A DNA stretch of 64,000 bases from CAMDPA01 sp965223035 (GCA_965223035.1 OZ244980.1:3224001-3288000); one strand, 5' to 3'. Numbered from the stretch's first letter, positions 53,167 to 62,700 are shown. Notes: generated by a model from the letters alone, not told the origin. Numbers and translations are program-made.

Positions 53167-53841
53167 ATGACCGAGCCCAACGATTCGGGGACCAGCAGCA
53201 AGCGGCCTTATTATACCGGTCCGCAGGCCGCCGACTTTATGCAGTGCGAGGAACCGTTCGCGCTGTTTGAGCAGTGGTTTCGAGAGGCCGACGCCAATGA
53301 GATCAACGATCCAAACGGGATGGCCTTGGCCACGGTCGATGCGAGCGGCATGCCGAACGTCCGCATGGTGCTGCTGAAGCGGCTTGACGAAGCTGGCCAT
53401 CCGCAGCGCGGCTTCGTGTTCTACACGAATGTCGAGAGCGCCAAGGGGGCGGAACTGTTGGCCTCTGGCAAGGCCGCATTGCTGTTTCACTGGAAGAGCC
53501 TGCGGCGCCAGGTGCGGGTTCGCGGCCGGGTCGCGGTGACCACCGAGGCGGAGGCCGACGCCTACTTCGCCTCGCGCGCCCGCGGCAGCAAACTTGGCGC
53601 TTGGGCCTCACGACAATCGCGGCCGATGGATGGCCGGCTGGCGCTGGAGAAGGCGGTGGCCTGGTACGGCTTGAAATTCAACATCGGCGAGGTTCCGCGC
53701 CCGCCCTATTGGTCAGGCTTCAGGATCACCCCGTTGGAATTCGAGTTTTGGCATGACCGACCGTTTCGACTGCACGACCGCGTAGCCTTTATGCGCGAGA
53801 CGGACACAGGCCCGTGGAGCCGGCGCTGGCTGTTTCCCTGA
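53167..53841 (+). CDS. pdxH: Pyridoxamine 5'-phosphate oxidase
   Basis: This 224-residue FMN enzyme makes pyridoxal phosphate. It has NGMALATVDASGMPNVRMVLLKRLDE, GFVFYTNVESAKGAEL, ALLFHWKSLRRQVRVRG (FMN and PLP contacts) and the C-terminal signature FWHDRPFRLHDR...WSRRWLFP. All are standard PdxH motifs. The ATG seven codons into the frame is preferred for length. Confidence 0.97.
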   Translation: MTEPNDSGTSSKRPYYTGPQAADFMQCEEPFALFEQWFREADANEINDPNGMALATVDASGMPNVRMVLLKRLDEAGHPQRGFVFYTNVESAKGAELLASGKAALLFHWKSLRRQVRVRGRVAVTTEAEADAYFASRARGSKLGAWASRQSRPMDGRLALEKAVAWYGLKFNIGEVPRPPYWSGFRITPLEFEFWHDRPFRLHDRVAFMRETDTGPWSRRWLFP

Positions 53842-53899
53842 CGCCAGCCGCACCGGCTGGCCCCGGGCCCGCTCGCATGACCTGCGTTGCAGCGTCCGC

Positions 53900-54022
53900 T
53901 GCAACCATCCCGATCCCCCGCCCGCTCCTCCACTGGGCCACCCCGTGGCACGCTTGTGGGGGTGGCCGAGCGGAGGAGGAGCGGGCCGGCACGGCTGATC
54001 CGCCTCAGGCGGACGTGATTTA
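53900..54022. repeat. Family B palindromic repeat (clearest copy)
   Basis: The arms CCCGCTCCTCC / GGAGGAGCGGG and inner GGCCACCCC / GGGGTGGCC form a hairpin of about 65 bases; the right flank GCGGGCCGGCACGGCTGATC leads to CCGCCTCAGGCGG. The stop codon (TAA) of the minus-strand CBS gene is the last feature of the repeat. Confidence 0.8.
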
Positions 54023-54712
54023 GACGCCGGGCATGTTCGGTACGCCGACTTTCAAATGGTCGTCAAAACTGGTCACGCCTTCGGCCCCCTCTACCAAGAC
54101 CCGCAGCGCAACCCGCTGGTCGGCCGAATTCACAAAGCCCCACGCTTCGGCCACTCCATCCTTGACGATCAGGTTGATATAGCTGGTGTCCAACCAAGAC
54201 GCCTCACGGAGCTTGTCGAGCAGCGCCTTGTGAATGGTTCCGTCGTCCAAGGCCTTGGCCGTGCGCGTCACGTCCAACTGGCTGAGTGCCTTGATCATGT
54301 CGCCGCGCGAGATGATGCCGACCAGCTTGCCGTCGCTGATCACCGGCACCCGTTTGATGTTGTGGTTTTCCAACGTGTCAGCCACCTGCTGCATATCGGC
54401 ATCGGCCTTGACGGATACGACGTGGCGAGACATCACATCATGCGCCCGCATGCCGTGGGCTTTCGCATACTCCCGCGCTAAATCGTCGGGATCGGCGAAA
54501 ATGCGCAGCCAAGATTTGCGTTTGCGCTCGGTGCCCAGCTCGGGTCGATGGAGCAGATCACTTTCAGAGATGACGCCGATCACGTGGCCGTTGTCCTCGA
54601 CAACCGGCACCCCACTGATGTGCTTTTCGCTCATCAAGGCTGCGACCTCACTGACCGGCTGGGTCGGCCGCACGCAAACGACATCGCGCGTCATGATCTC
54701 TTGGGCTTTCAT
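54020..54712 (-). CDS. CBS-pair protein with C-terminal BON domain
   Basis: This 230-residue cytoplasmic protein has two CBS motifs (MTRDVVCVRPTQPVSEVAALM ... VIGVISESDLL near 6-55; MSRHVVSVKADADMQQVA ... LVGIISRGDMIKAL near 95-148) and a BON domain at about 155-225 (INLIVKDGVAEAWGFVNSAD). CBS pairs bind adenine nucleotides; BON domains often bind membranes. The exact role is unknown. The ATG has AAGGAGAG about 6 bases upstream. Confidence 0.92.
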   Translation of the reverse strand: MKAQEIMTRDVVCVRPTQPVSEVAALMSEKHISGVPVVEDNGHVIGVISESDLLHRPELGTERKRKSWLRIFADPDDLAREYAKAHGMRAHDVMSRHVVSVKADADMQQVADTLENHNIKRVPVISDGKLVGIISRGDMIKALSQLDVTRTAKALDDGTIHKALLDKLREASWLDTSYINLIVKDGVAEAWGFVNSADQRVALRVLVEGAEGVTSFDDHLKVGVPNMPGV

Positions 54713-54752
54713 CGTTGCTCTCCTTCGCCGCCCCCATGGTGTGTCAGAGGAT

Positions 54753-54872
54753 GCTGGAACCATCCCGCTCCCGCGCCCGGCCGCCCCATCGCCTGATGTT
54801 CTGGGCGGCCGGGCGGAGCAGCGGAATGGCACGGCTGATCCACCTGAGGCGGACATGATCCAGATCATCGTG
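54753..54872. repeat. Family B palindromic repeat
   Basis: GCTGGAACCATCCCGCTCCC, CGGCCGCCC / GGGCGGCCGGGCGGAGC, GGCACGGCTGATC and the tail CACCTGAGGCGGACATGATCC. Confidence 0.72.
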
Positions 54873-55000
54873 CCTGCAGTTGATACCGCTAACACGGCCC
54901 CAACTCAGGGTACAAAGATGATCGCTCCTGAACTGTACTGTCAATCTCTGCTGATCAGCGGACCCCTCCCGATACCGGTAACATAAGCAGAAAGTTGCAC

Positions 55001-55150
55001 TCGATCATCGCGCCTTAAATCGGAACCGCAACGCCGATTCCAATTGCGCCGGTTCCGATTTAAGGCGCAAAGATGATCGCTCTTAAAGTGTAGAGCAACC
55101 TGCCTTTAATCGGGATCGTTCCGATTCCGATTAAAGGCAGGTTGCTCTAG
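55001..55150. repeat. Family A paired repeat (A1 + A2)
   Basis: A1 (GCCTTAAATCGGAACC / GGTTCCGATTTAAGGC), linker GATGATCGCTCTTAAAGTGTAGAGC without the usual middle part, then A2 (GCCTTTAATCGG / CCGATTAAAGGC) ending GGTTGCTCTAG. Same orientation as 29540. Confidence 0.88.
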
Positions 55151-55334
55151 AAGTGACGTTGACGCCCCAGCTCACGCGTCTCCTTGATCCCGGTCAAAGG
55201 ATGGACACCAGCGCCCGTCGGCGGCGCAGCGACGGATGCTGGCCAAGGCGTCACTCCACCCAATCCTAACCGGTCCGAACGCTCCTGAAGGGGCGCACAA
55301 CCCACGGCGGCAACCAGCCGGCGCGCATCAGACG

Positions 55335-58300
55335 TTACTTGGCCGGCACCAGGTTGACGCTCTTGAGCTGATCGCGGCGCTCCTTTTGCGCGAAAACTTC
55401 GCTGATATGCTCGATGTTGCCGTCCCAAAGCTCCACTTGAACCAAGCTGTTGGCACCGGCCAGGGAATGGGAGGTCTTGGTTTGTGTCCGCTCAGGTGTA
55501 AGCAAATTGAGACAGCCACCACGGTCGACCGATCGGCCCGGCTCGCCCATCGGCTCATAAACGGCCGAGGACTCATAGCCGTGGCAGACGCCGGACGGTA
55601 GCCGCTCGGTCGGCAGCGCCGCGCAAATCACCGCGCCGCGCGCATTGAACACCTTCACCAGGTCGCCCTTCTTGATGCCACGTCGTTCGGCATCGCCGGA
55701 ATTGAGCCGGATCAGCCAATAGTAATAGCCGTCCACCAGCATTCGGTGATCGGGGATGTTGTTCAAAAACGAACTCTTGCCGTCGCCTTGTGTATGGAAA
55801 CTGTACTTGGAATGCGGGGTCAGCAGTTGCAACGGATATTTCTCGAACAGATCCTCAGAATGCGGGCCCTCCCAGGACGGTGAATACTTGACGATGGGTG
55901 GGCGCTCCGGATCGGCGAACCGCTTGAGGCTGTTGCATTCGAACTCCAACTTGCCCGACTGCGTCTGCAGGCCGCGTTGGAACTCGCCCATATAGTCCGA
56001 GGGCAGCGGATGCGCCTCCGGTACATCCTTTTTGCGGTTTTCCCAGAACCATCGGAACGATACCGGCGCGCGCAGCTTGTCTTTTTCCGAGGGCACCACA
56101 AAGTAGCCCTTTTTGATAAACTGACGCCAGGAGATGTGCTCGGGCAAGTCGGAAGCCTCGAACAGGCGCTTGACCCAATCGATCTCGTTCATCCCTTCAT
56201 TGAAGTAGTTGGCAAGCCCCAGTCGCTTACAGATCTCGGTGAAAATCCAATAATCGGACTTTGATTCACCCAGCGGCTTGATGGCAGGCGCTTGGAACAC
56301 GATCACCCGATGGTTGAGCTGTTGCTGACCATGATGGCCGTAACCTCCGAGACCGGCCCATTCCGAGATATCGACCCGCTCGAAATTGGTGCACGCCGGC
56401 AAGATCACGTCAGCGAACTTGGCCTCGCCTTCAAACCAAATCGACTGGTTGACGACAAACTCCAAGTTCTCGGACTGATACATCCGCACGTGTCTGTTGG
56501 TGTTGTTCATGGTGGCCAGGATCGAGCCGCCGTATTTATAGAGCATGCGCACGGGCGCCTGACCTGGCGCGGGATAGGTGAACCTGGCGAATTGGTGCTC
56601 GATCGACTTGCCGATCCAAGGCCAGCCCTCGGCTTTGCCATCGGCTATCGCCTCGGGCATGAAGATGCGGGGGATGCGTTGGAACGTCGACGCCATGGTC
56701 GGCAGCTGGGGCATACGCTGGTAAAGCTCGACCGGCATCGAGGTATTCTCCAGATCCCCCGACATGCCGCCGTCGGCGTAGCCCGGAAAATAGAAATTAA
56801 AGTCGACCGGAGCGCCCCATTGTAGGTTGCCCATGTTGACGCCGGGTTTGCCGAGCCCCTGCATCGCCACCAGGCAAACCATGACGCGGGCCCATTGGAT
56901 TCCGGTTTGATTACGGCAGGCCCCACCATGGCCGTTACCCCAACCGCCAGGTGCCAGATAGACCCGCTTGCGCCCCCACTCGCGCGCCAGCGCGCGCACG
57001 TCTTTGGCGGCAACGCCGGTCTCCGCCTCTTGCCACTCCGGCGTCTTGGCGATCCCGTCCTCTTCGCCCAGCAGATAGGCCTTCCAGGCGTCGAAGCCGA
57101 CCGTGTGGGTGGCGACATAATCCTTGTCGTACAGATCTTCCTTAATCCACACATAGGCGATCGCCATCGCCATGGCCACCGATGTGGTGGGTCGCGGCGC
57201 GAACCACTTGCCCGGCAGGAATTGTGCGGAAGCGTTGTAATAGGGATCAACATGCACGACCTTGATACCGAGCTTGCCGTCCTTCAACCATTGCCGCCGC
57301 ACAGTGCCTTCCTGCGCGCCATAGGAGCCGGAGGTGGTCTCCGGATCCGCCGCCCAAAACACGATCATGTCGCAGTTCTGAAGACAATCCTCCACCGTGC
57401 CATAGGTCTCCGATTGCCCCACGCGCAGGGTGTAGCCCCAGTGGTGGACGGCGCCCCAATACCACCCTTCCCAGCTGTCCGGATTGTGGTGGACTTGCGT
57501 GTAGCCGACCGCATTGCGGAAGCGATGGAGCGCCGACAGATAGTAACCGATGTTGCCCCAGGTGTGATGAGATCCGTGGCTGACGGCCATCACGCCGGGA
57601 CCATATTGGCGCCGCAGGCGTTTGATTTCGCTGCTGGTGATCTCTAGGGCTTCCTCCCAGGAGATGCGCACGTATTCCGACGTTCCCCGATTTTGCGGGT
57701 TGCGCTCGCCATGGGGGTCGAAGTCGACACGCTTCATGGGGTAGAGCAGGCGGTCGGGCGAGTAGACGATCGATTTGGCGTTCTGGCCGTGCGGAGCGAG
57801 GGTGGTGCGCCGCGGCGGCGTGAACTCCCGTCCGCGGGCGCGAATGGTCCAGGGCTGGGGATCGGAGTCGTCGAAGTCGATCGGGGTTATGCGCACGATC
57901 TTGTCGTCATTGACGTAGACGAACACCGGCCCGCCGTTGGTCATGTTGCAGTAGCGCATGGTGCCGTCCGGCAGCCGTTTGCCGATCTTCAGGCCAACCG
58001 AGTAAAGCTGCATGATGGTCTGGGCCAGCCAGTTGGAAGCGTCCTCGGGCCCTTCGATGGTCAGCTTGAAATCTTTTTGAGCGTTGATCTGGTCGAGCCA
58101 ATTGATCGGCGGCGTCAACAGCTTGACGGCAACTTTGGCGTTCTTGAATGCCAGCGAAACGAGCGCCTTGTCGTGACGGCCTTTACCCGATGAAACGTTG
58201 CCATCGTGGAAGCGATACCAGCGGGTGACGCCCTCGTCGCGCGCGGTGATTTGAAACACGATGTCGCGCTGTTTAAGGCGCGCGCGAAACTCCGGATAGC

Positions 58301-58373
58301 GGCGGGCGGCCAACGGTAACGCTTTCGACAAGCCCCACAAAATGCTTCCGAACTGACTGGATGCGATCGACAT
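55335..58373 (-). CDS. Transhydroxylase-type molybdopterin enzyme with N-terminal SCP2-like domain
   Basis: This 1012-residue protein belongs to the DMSO-reductase superfamily. From about residue 145 to the end it follows, by recall, the large subunit of Pelobacter pyrogallol-phloroglucinol transhydroxylase: GGPVFVYVNDDKI, SHGSHHTWGNIGY, NPDSWEGW, IVFWAADPETTSGSYGA, GYADGGMSGDLENTS and SADRGGCLN-like SVDRGGCLNLLTP. The spacing His269-Asp299-Ser300 equals His144-Asp174-Ser175 of that enzyme, where Ser ligates molybdenum. The first 125 residues are extra and resemble an SCP2 domain. There is no Tat signal and no iron-sulfur subunit gene nearby. GGAG precedes the ATG. Confidence 0.85.
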   Translation of the reverse strand: MSIASSQFGSILWGLSKALPLAARRYPEFRARLKQRDIVFQITARDEGVTRWYRFHDGNVSSGKGRHDKALVSLAFKNAKVAVKLLTPPINWLDQINAQKDFKLTIEGPEDASNWLAQTIMQLYSVGLKIGKRLPDGTMRYCNMTNGGPVFVYVNDDKIVRITPIDFDDSDPQPWTIRARGREFTPPRRTTLAPHGQNAKSIVYSPDRLLYPMKRVDFDPHGERNPQNRGTSEYVRISWEEALEITSSEIKRLRRQYGPGVMAVSHGSHHTWGNIGYYLSALHRFRNAVGYTQVHHNPDSWEGWYWGAVHHWGYTLRVGQSETYGTVEDCLQNCDMIVFWAADPETTSGSYGAQEGTVRRQWLKDGKLGIKVVHVDPYYNASAQFLPGKWFAPRPTTSVAMAMAIAYVWIKEDLYDKDYVATHTVGFDAWKAYLLGEEDGIAKTPEWQEAETGVAAKDVRALAREWGRKRVYLAPGGWGNGHGGACRNQTGIQWARVMVCLVAMQGLGKPGVNMGNLQWGAPVDFNFYFPGYADGGMSGDLENTSMPVELYQRMPQLPTMASTFQRIPRIFMPEAIADGKAEGWPWIGKSIEHQFARFTYPAPGQAPVRMLYKYGGSILATMNNTNRHVRMYQSENLEFVVNQSIWFEGEAKFADVILPACTNFERVDISEWAGLGGYGHHGQQQLNHRVIVFQAPAIKPLGESKSDYWIFTEICKRLGLANYFNEGMNEIDWVKRLFEASDLPEHISWRQFIKKGYFVVPSEKDKLRAPVSFRWFWENRKKDVPEAHPLPSDYMGEFQRGLQTQSGKLEFECNSLKRFADPERPPIVKYSPSWEGPHSEDLFEKYPLQLLTPHSKYSFHTQGDGKSSFLNNIPDHRMLVDGYYYWLIRLNSGDAERRGIKKGDLVKVFNARGAVICAALPTERLPSGVCHGYESSAVYEPMGEPGRSVDRGGCLNLLTPERTQTKTSHSLAGANSLVQVELWDGNIEHISEVFAQKERRDQLKSVNLVPAK

Positions 58374-58482
58374 GGGGGACTCCGTTGAGGGCTTGCGAAG
58401 GGGCAATCGACAGCGCGCGCCCTACCCTGCGCGCCTACCGCGCGGGGGTCAAGACGGCATCCAACCGCCCTACTTGTGCAGG

Positions 58483-58547
58483 TCTAGAGCAACCTGCCTT
58501 AAATCGGAACCGGCTTTGCGGTTCCGATTTAAGGCGCGATGATCTAG
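58483..58547. repeat. Family A palindromic repeat (A1 unit)
   Basis: TCTAGAGCAACCT then 17 bp arms GCCTTAAATCGGAACCG / CGGTTCCGATTTAAGGC with a short loop and GCGATGATCTAG. A short degenerate piece of repeat B (TTGAACCATCCCGATCCACC) follows at 58568-58590. Confidence 0.88.
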
Positions 58548-58699
58548 CTTTGACGTTTCAGAGCGGACTTGAACCATCCCGATCCACCTAGGACGGACAC
58601 GCTCCGGATCGACATGCGTTTGGCTGGAACCGCTGAGGTGGTTCAAACCACAGGCACACAGGTGATCGCTTCTGAAGTGGGGGCTCCTACCCTACGGCT

Positions 58700-59533
58700 T
58701 CATGCCCGCAATCGGCTCTGTCCCCACAGGTTGAGGGTGCGCTCCTCATGACGCCAGGTGTTGGCCGGGCGATCGTAGATCACCTCCAACTCGGCCGAGA
58801 TCTCCAGCCAATTGCCGTCGGGGTCGGTAATAAACGCGAATAGGTTGTTGCCCGGGCCATGCCGGCCAGGCCCCCAATCCAAGCTGATCGTCCTGTCACC
58901 GAACCGATCGCACCAATCCTTCAGAATTCCCCACTCGGCAGCCTCGAAAGCGATGTGATCGACGCCGCTGCGGTGTTGAAAAAACACACCGATGGTGTGG
59001 TGCTCATGATTGGAGCGCAGGAAGACGGTCATCACCTGACCATCGTCGCGCACCACATAATCGGACACGGCAAAGCCGAGCTTTTGCGCATAAAACGTTT
59101 CGAACCGGGCAATATCTTGAGTTGCAAAGGTCACGTGCTGCAGCGTGCCGCGCAGGCCTTTGGCCGGTTGTTCCTGGCCAGCCAAACCAAACACCACGGC
59201 GTTACCGTCGGGATCGGTGACGGCGAATGCCGCTTCCTCAAACAGCGCTGTCGGGTAGGGACGGGGCGCCAAACCTTGCGCGGCTGCGCCTTGCTGGACA
59301 TCAAACAGCGCGGCACGGTCGCGTACCGCGAACCCGACATGCACCAGACCGCGCGCCGGGCCTTCGCTGAGCAACAGGCGCCGACCTGGTCCCAACACGT
59401 GCCAGTGATCGCCGTATTGGGTCGCGCCCATGTCCAAGGCATCGGCGTAAAACGCTGCCAACTGCGCCGGGTTCGGGCTGGTCATGGCCACATGATGGAC
59501 GAAGGCTGCGGCCTTGATGGCGGCGGACGACAT
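58700..59533 (-). CDS. Extradiol dioxygenase-like VOC protein
   Basis: This 277-residue protein has two vicinal-oxygen-chelate domains (about 10-125 and 130-260). The second keeps likely iron ligands: His in LQHVTFATQD, His in GVDHIAFEAAEW and Glu in WLEISAELEV. It thus resembles catechol 2,3-dioxygenase-type enzymes. The neighbouring transhydroxylase-like gene acts on polyhydroxybenzenes in its known relatives, so ring cleavage of such a product is plausible but unproven. The ATG at 59533 has GGGAG 6 bases upstream. Confidence 0.85.
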   Translation of the reverse strand: MSSAAIKAAAFVHHVAMTSPNPAQLAAFYADALDMGATQYGDHWHVLGPGRRLLLSEGPARGLVHVGFAVRDRAALFDVQQGAAAQGLAPRPYPTALFEEAAFAVTDPDGNAVVFGLAGQEQPAKGLRGTLQHVTFATQDIARFETFYAQKLGFAVSDYVVRDDGQVMTVFLRSNHEHHTIGVFFQHRSGVDHIAFEAAEWGILKDWCDRFGDRTISLDWGPGRHGPGNNLFAFITDPDGNWLEISAELEVIYDRPANTWRHEERTLNLWGQSRLRA

Positions 59534-59589
59534 GCGCAGCTCCCTCATCGTGACGCGGTTGATCGTCCGTCACCTTAGGGCATGTCCGT

Positions 59590-59690
59590 GTTGGCTGGAA
59601 CCGTCCCGCTCCCCCACCCGGCTTTAACATGTCACGATGCTGTGGTTGGCCGGGCGAGGGAGCGGGACGGCACGGCTCATCTGCCTGAAG
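59590..59690. repeat. Family B palindromic repeat
   Basis: GGCTGGAACCGTCCCGCTCCC / GGGAGCGGGACGGCACGGC form the outer arms and CCACCCGGC / GGTTGGCCGGGCGAGG the inner ones; the loop is AACATGTCACGATGCT. It joins directly to a degenerate repeat A. Confidence 0.72.
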
Positions 59691-59767
59691 CAGCCTGCCT
59701 GTTAATCGGGATCGAAACGATCCCGATCAAGAACAGAAGGTTGCTCACCGCCTTAACAGTGATCATC
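59689..59767. repeat. Degenerate family A repeat at the rne 3' end
   Basis: AGCCTGCCTGTTAATCGGGATCG / CGATCCCGAT form a shorter stem, followed by the linker GGTTGCTCACCGCCTTAACAGTGATCATC. The rne stop codon is inside the terminal GATCATC. Confidence 0.7.
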
Positions 59768-62700
59768 GGCGCTGCCACCAGCCCCGACGCGTCGGCTTCG
59801 CCTTATCCTCACCGGCGTCCGTCGCCTGCGGACCGACCACCAAGCGTTCCAGAATGGGTTCGGAAGCAACCGGTACACTGCGCGGGCTCGATGGTAGCTC
59901 GGGTTCAGACTCGTCGATGGCTTCAGCATGCTCGGCTGATTGGTCGACCGTCGCAGGCTGCAAATCGCCGTTGCCGGGAGCCGTGGCCGCAGCGGCCGGC
60001 TGTTCCTGCCCAGGTTCTGCGCCAAACGCGCCCGCCGCTGAGGTGGCTTCAACAGCCTGGGGAGCGTCAACGGCGTGTCGATCGACCGCTTCTGGCCCTG
60101 CCGCATCCGGCTCGTCGCTGCCAGCTGCAGCTAAGGCCGGCTCAGCTGTCGCCCGCGCACCGGCGATCGCTTCATCGCTGGCACGGACCTGCAACGCCGG
60201 TCGCGGCGCGCTCATCGGCAGATCCAGCCCGACGGCAGCGTAGGACATCGGCGGCTCCGGGCGCGCACCGGCGGCGGCCGCACCGCCCGGCTCGACGTCA
60301 TCGTGGGGCCCCTCCGCCGCGTCTGCCGCCGATCGGCTGCGATCCCTACGTCCACCGCGCCGTCCGCGTCGGCGGCCTCTGCGCACGCGGCCTTCCTCGC
60401 CACCACCGGTGTCGTCCTGCGCGCGAGGAGCTCGCGCGTCGACGCCGTCGGCAGCCTCGGCCTCCTCCTGGTCGGCGTTGCGGGCCTGGCCATTGCCGTT
60501 GGCGCGCGGATGATCGCTGTAGTAGCCATAAAGCCCGCTGGTATCGGTCGGCTGGTCTTCATCGACAGCCGCCCCCTGACCGCGCCGAGCCATGCGCTGG
60601 GGCATTTGATCGTCGCGCCGTCCACGACGCCGGCGCCGACGCCGACGGATGCCATCACCGCTTGCCCCGGCATCTGCGAGCGCCTCAACATCCTCAGCGT
60701 CGGTAGCGACCGCGTCCTCGGCGTCATCGAAGCCCCAGTCCATGTTGACGGCCGAGCGTGCCTGCCGCCGCTGGCTTTCCTCGCGGCGCGCTCCCCGTTC
60801 AACGGTGAAGTTCGCCCCTTGCATCTTTTCGCTGGCCATAATCTGGATCGTGGCGCCATAGCGGTTCTCCATCTCCTGGATGAAGACTCGCTTCTGATTG
60901 AGGATATAAAGCGCGACTTCCGCGGTGGTGGAGGCGACGAGCGAGGCCGTCGTGCCATTCATCAAGGCGTCTTCAAGGCCGCGCAAGACCGCGAGCGCGA
61001 CCGATTCGGTGGAGCGGATGATGCCGGTGCCCTGACAGTGTGGGCATTGTGTCGTGGAACCTTCCAGCACGCCGGTGCGCAAGCGCTGACGCGACATTTC
61101 CAGCAGGCCGAAGTGTGAGATGCGTCCCACCTGAATGCGGGCCCGATCCAGCCGCAAGGCTTCCTTCAGACGGCGCTCAACCGCCCGATTGTTGCGCTTC
61201 TCCTCCATGTCGATGAAATCGATCACGATCAGGCCGGCCAAATCCCGTAGTTTCAGCTGGCGCGCGATCTCGTCGGCAGCCTCTATGTTGGTCGACAGGG
61301 CCGTCTCTTCGATCGAGAACTCACGCGTCGACTTGCCGGAGTTGATGTCGATGGCCACCAACGCCTCGGTCTGGTTGATGACAAGATAGCCACCTGAGCG
61401 CAGATGCACGTAGGGGCTGAACATCGCGTTGAGCTGGCGCTCAATCTGGAAGGTGCTGAACAGCGGCTCAGGACTATCATGGGCCAACACGTTCTTGGCA
61501 TGGCTCGGCATGAGCATGCGCATGAAGTCCTTGGCCTCGCGGTGAGCACCGGCACCGGCGACGATGATCTCATCGACTTCCTTGCCATAAAGGTCACGGA
61601 TCGAGCGCTTGATCAGGTTGCCCTCTTCGTACACCAGCGTCGGTGCGTTCGAGTTGATGGCGAGCTCGCGTACGCTTTCCCACAAGCGCAACAGATAATC
61701 GTAGTCGCGCTTGATCTCCTGCTTGGTGCGGGCCGCGCCAGCGGTGCGAATAATGAGCCCCATCCCCTCCGGTACATCGAGTTCAGCCGCGATCGCCTTC
61801 AAGCGCTTGCGATCCACGGCATTGGTGATCTTGCGCGATATTCCGCCACCGCGAGCGGTGTTGGGCATCAACACCGTGTATCGTCCGGCTAAAGACAGAT
61901 ACGTCGTCAACGCGGCCCCTTTGGTCCCGCGTTCTTCCTTCACGACCTGAACGAGGATCACCTGTCGGCGCTTGATCACCTCTTGGATCTTGTATGACCG
62001 CAGCCGGCGACGGGGGCGGGCCAGCTCCTCAAGCACGTCCTCGGCCTCAACCGTCTCGACCTGCTCAAGCTCCGGCTCAAGGTCGGTCCCATTTTCCTCC
62101 GCGTCCTCGCCCGCGTCCTGGTCGGTGTCGAGGTCCGACGGATCCTCCTCCTCATCATCGAGCGCGACGTCTTCGCCGGCTTCGGCTAGATCTTCGGCAA
62201 CGAAATCGCCGTCCTCCGTCGACCGCCCATCGTCCGTGTCGACTGCCGCGGGCTGGTCTTCGGCCGCCGGAGCCGCGTCCCAGGCAGGCGCCTCGGCCGC
62301 CCCGGCACCGTCACCACTGGCATCGGCCTCGCTCGCCTGCGCCGGGTCGGTCGTCGCCAATTCCAGCTGCTCGGCAATCTGCGGATCGGGCTGGGTTCGC
62401 TCGGCGACGACGCGTGGCGGCGCGGCGGCTGGGTCGACTGGATCGTGCGCCTCGCCGATCGTATGATCGCTCCGTTCTGGCGCTGACACGTCCTGCCTTG
62501 ACGCATCCGCCTCCGCATCCGCCTCGCCCAGCTCCCGCTCGTCCGACTTTGGCCGCGCGAGCGCATGGTCGGGTTCCGGCGGCAACAAGTCGGTCACGTC
62601 GAGCGCCCGGTCCTCAAAGTCATCGGGCTCGCCCGCGCTTGGCGCCTGACCCTGCTGGACGTCTGCTTCCTCATCCGGGCCCCGGCCCGCTACGGCCGCG

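Larger units (their letters stand above)
54713..55334. other. Intergenic region with one B and one paired A repeat
   Basis: This 620 bp gap between two minus-strand genes holds a family B copy (54753-54872) and a full A1+A2 pair (55001-55150). The parts between show no gene. Region 55151-55334 has no motif I recognise. Confidence 0.6.

Noticed and set aside
55335..58373. Formate dehydrogenase, nitrate reductase or DMSO reductase
   Set aside because: There is no N-terminal [4Fe-4S] cysteine set or Tat signal, and the NPDSWEGW and DRGGCLN segments point to transhydroxylase instead.
16973..59767. Repeats A and B as insertion-sequence ends
   Set aside because: No transposase reading frame lies between any two copies, the spacing varies widely, and each copy is a complete hairpin by itself.
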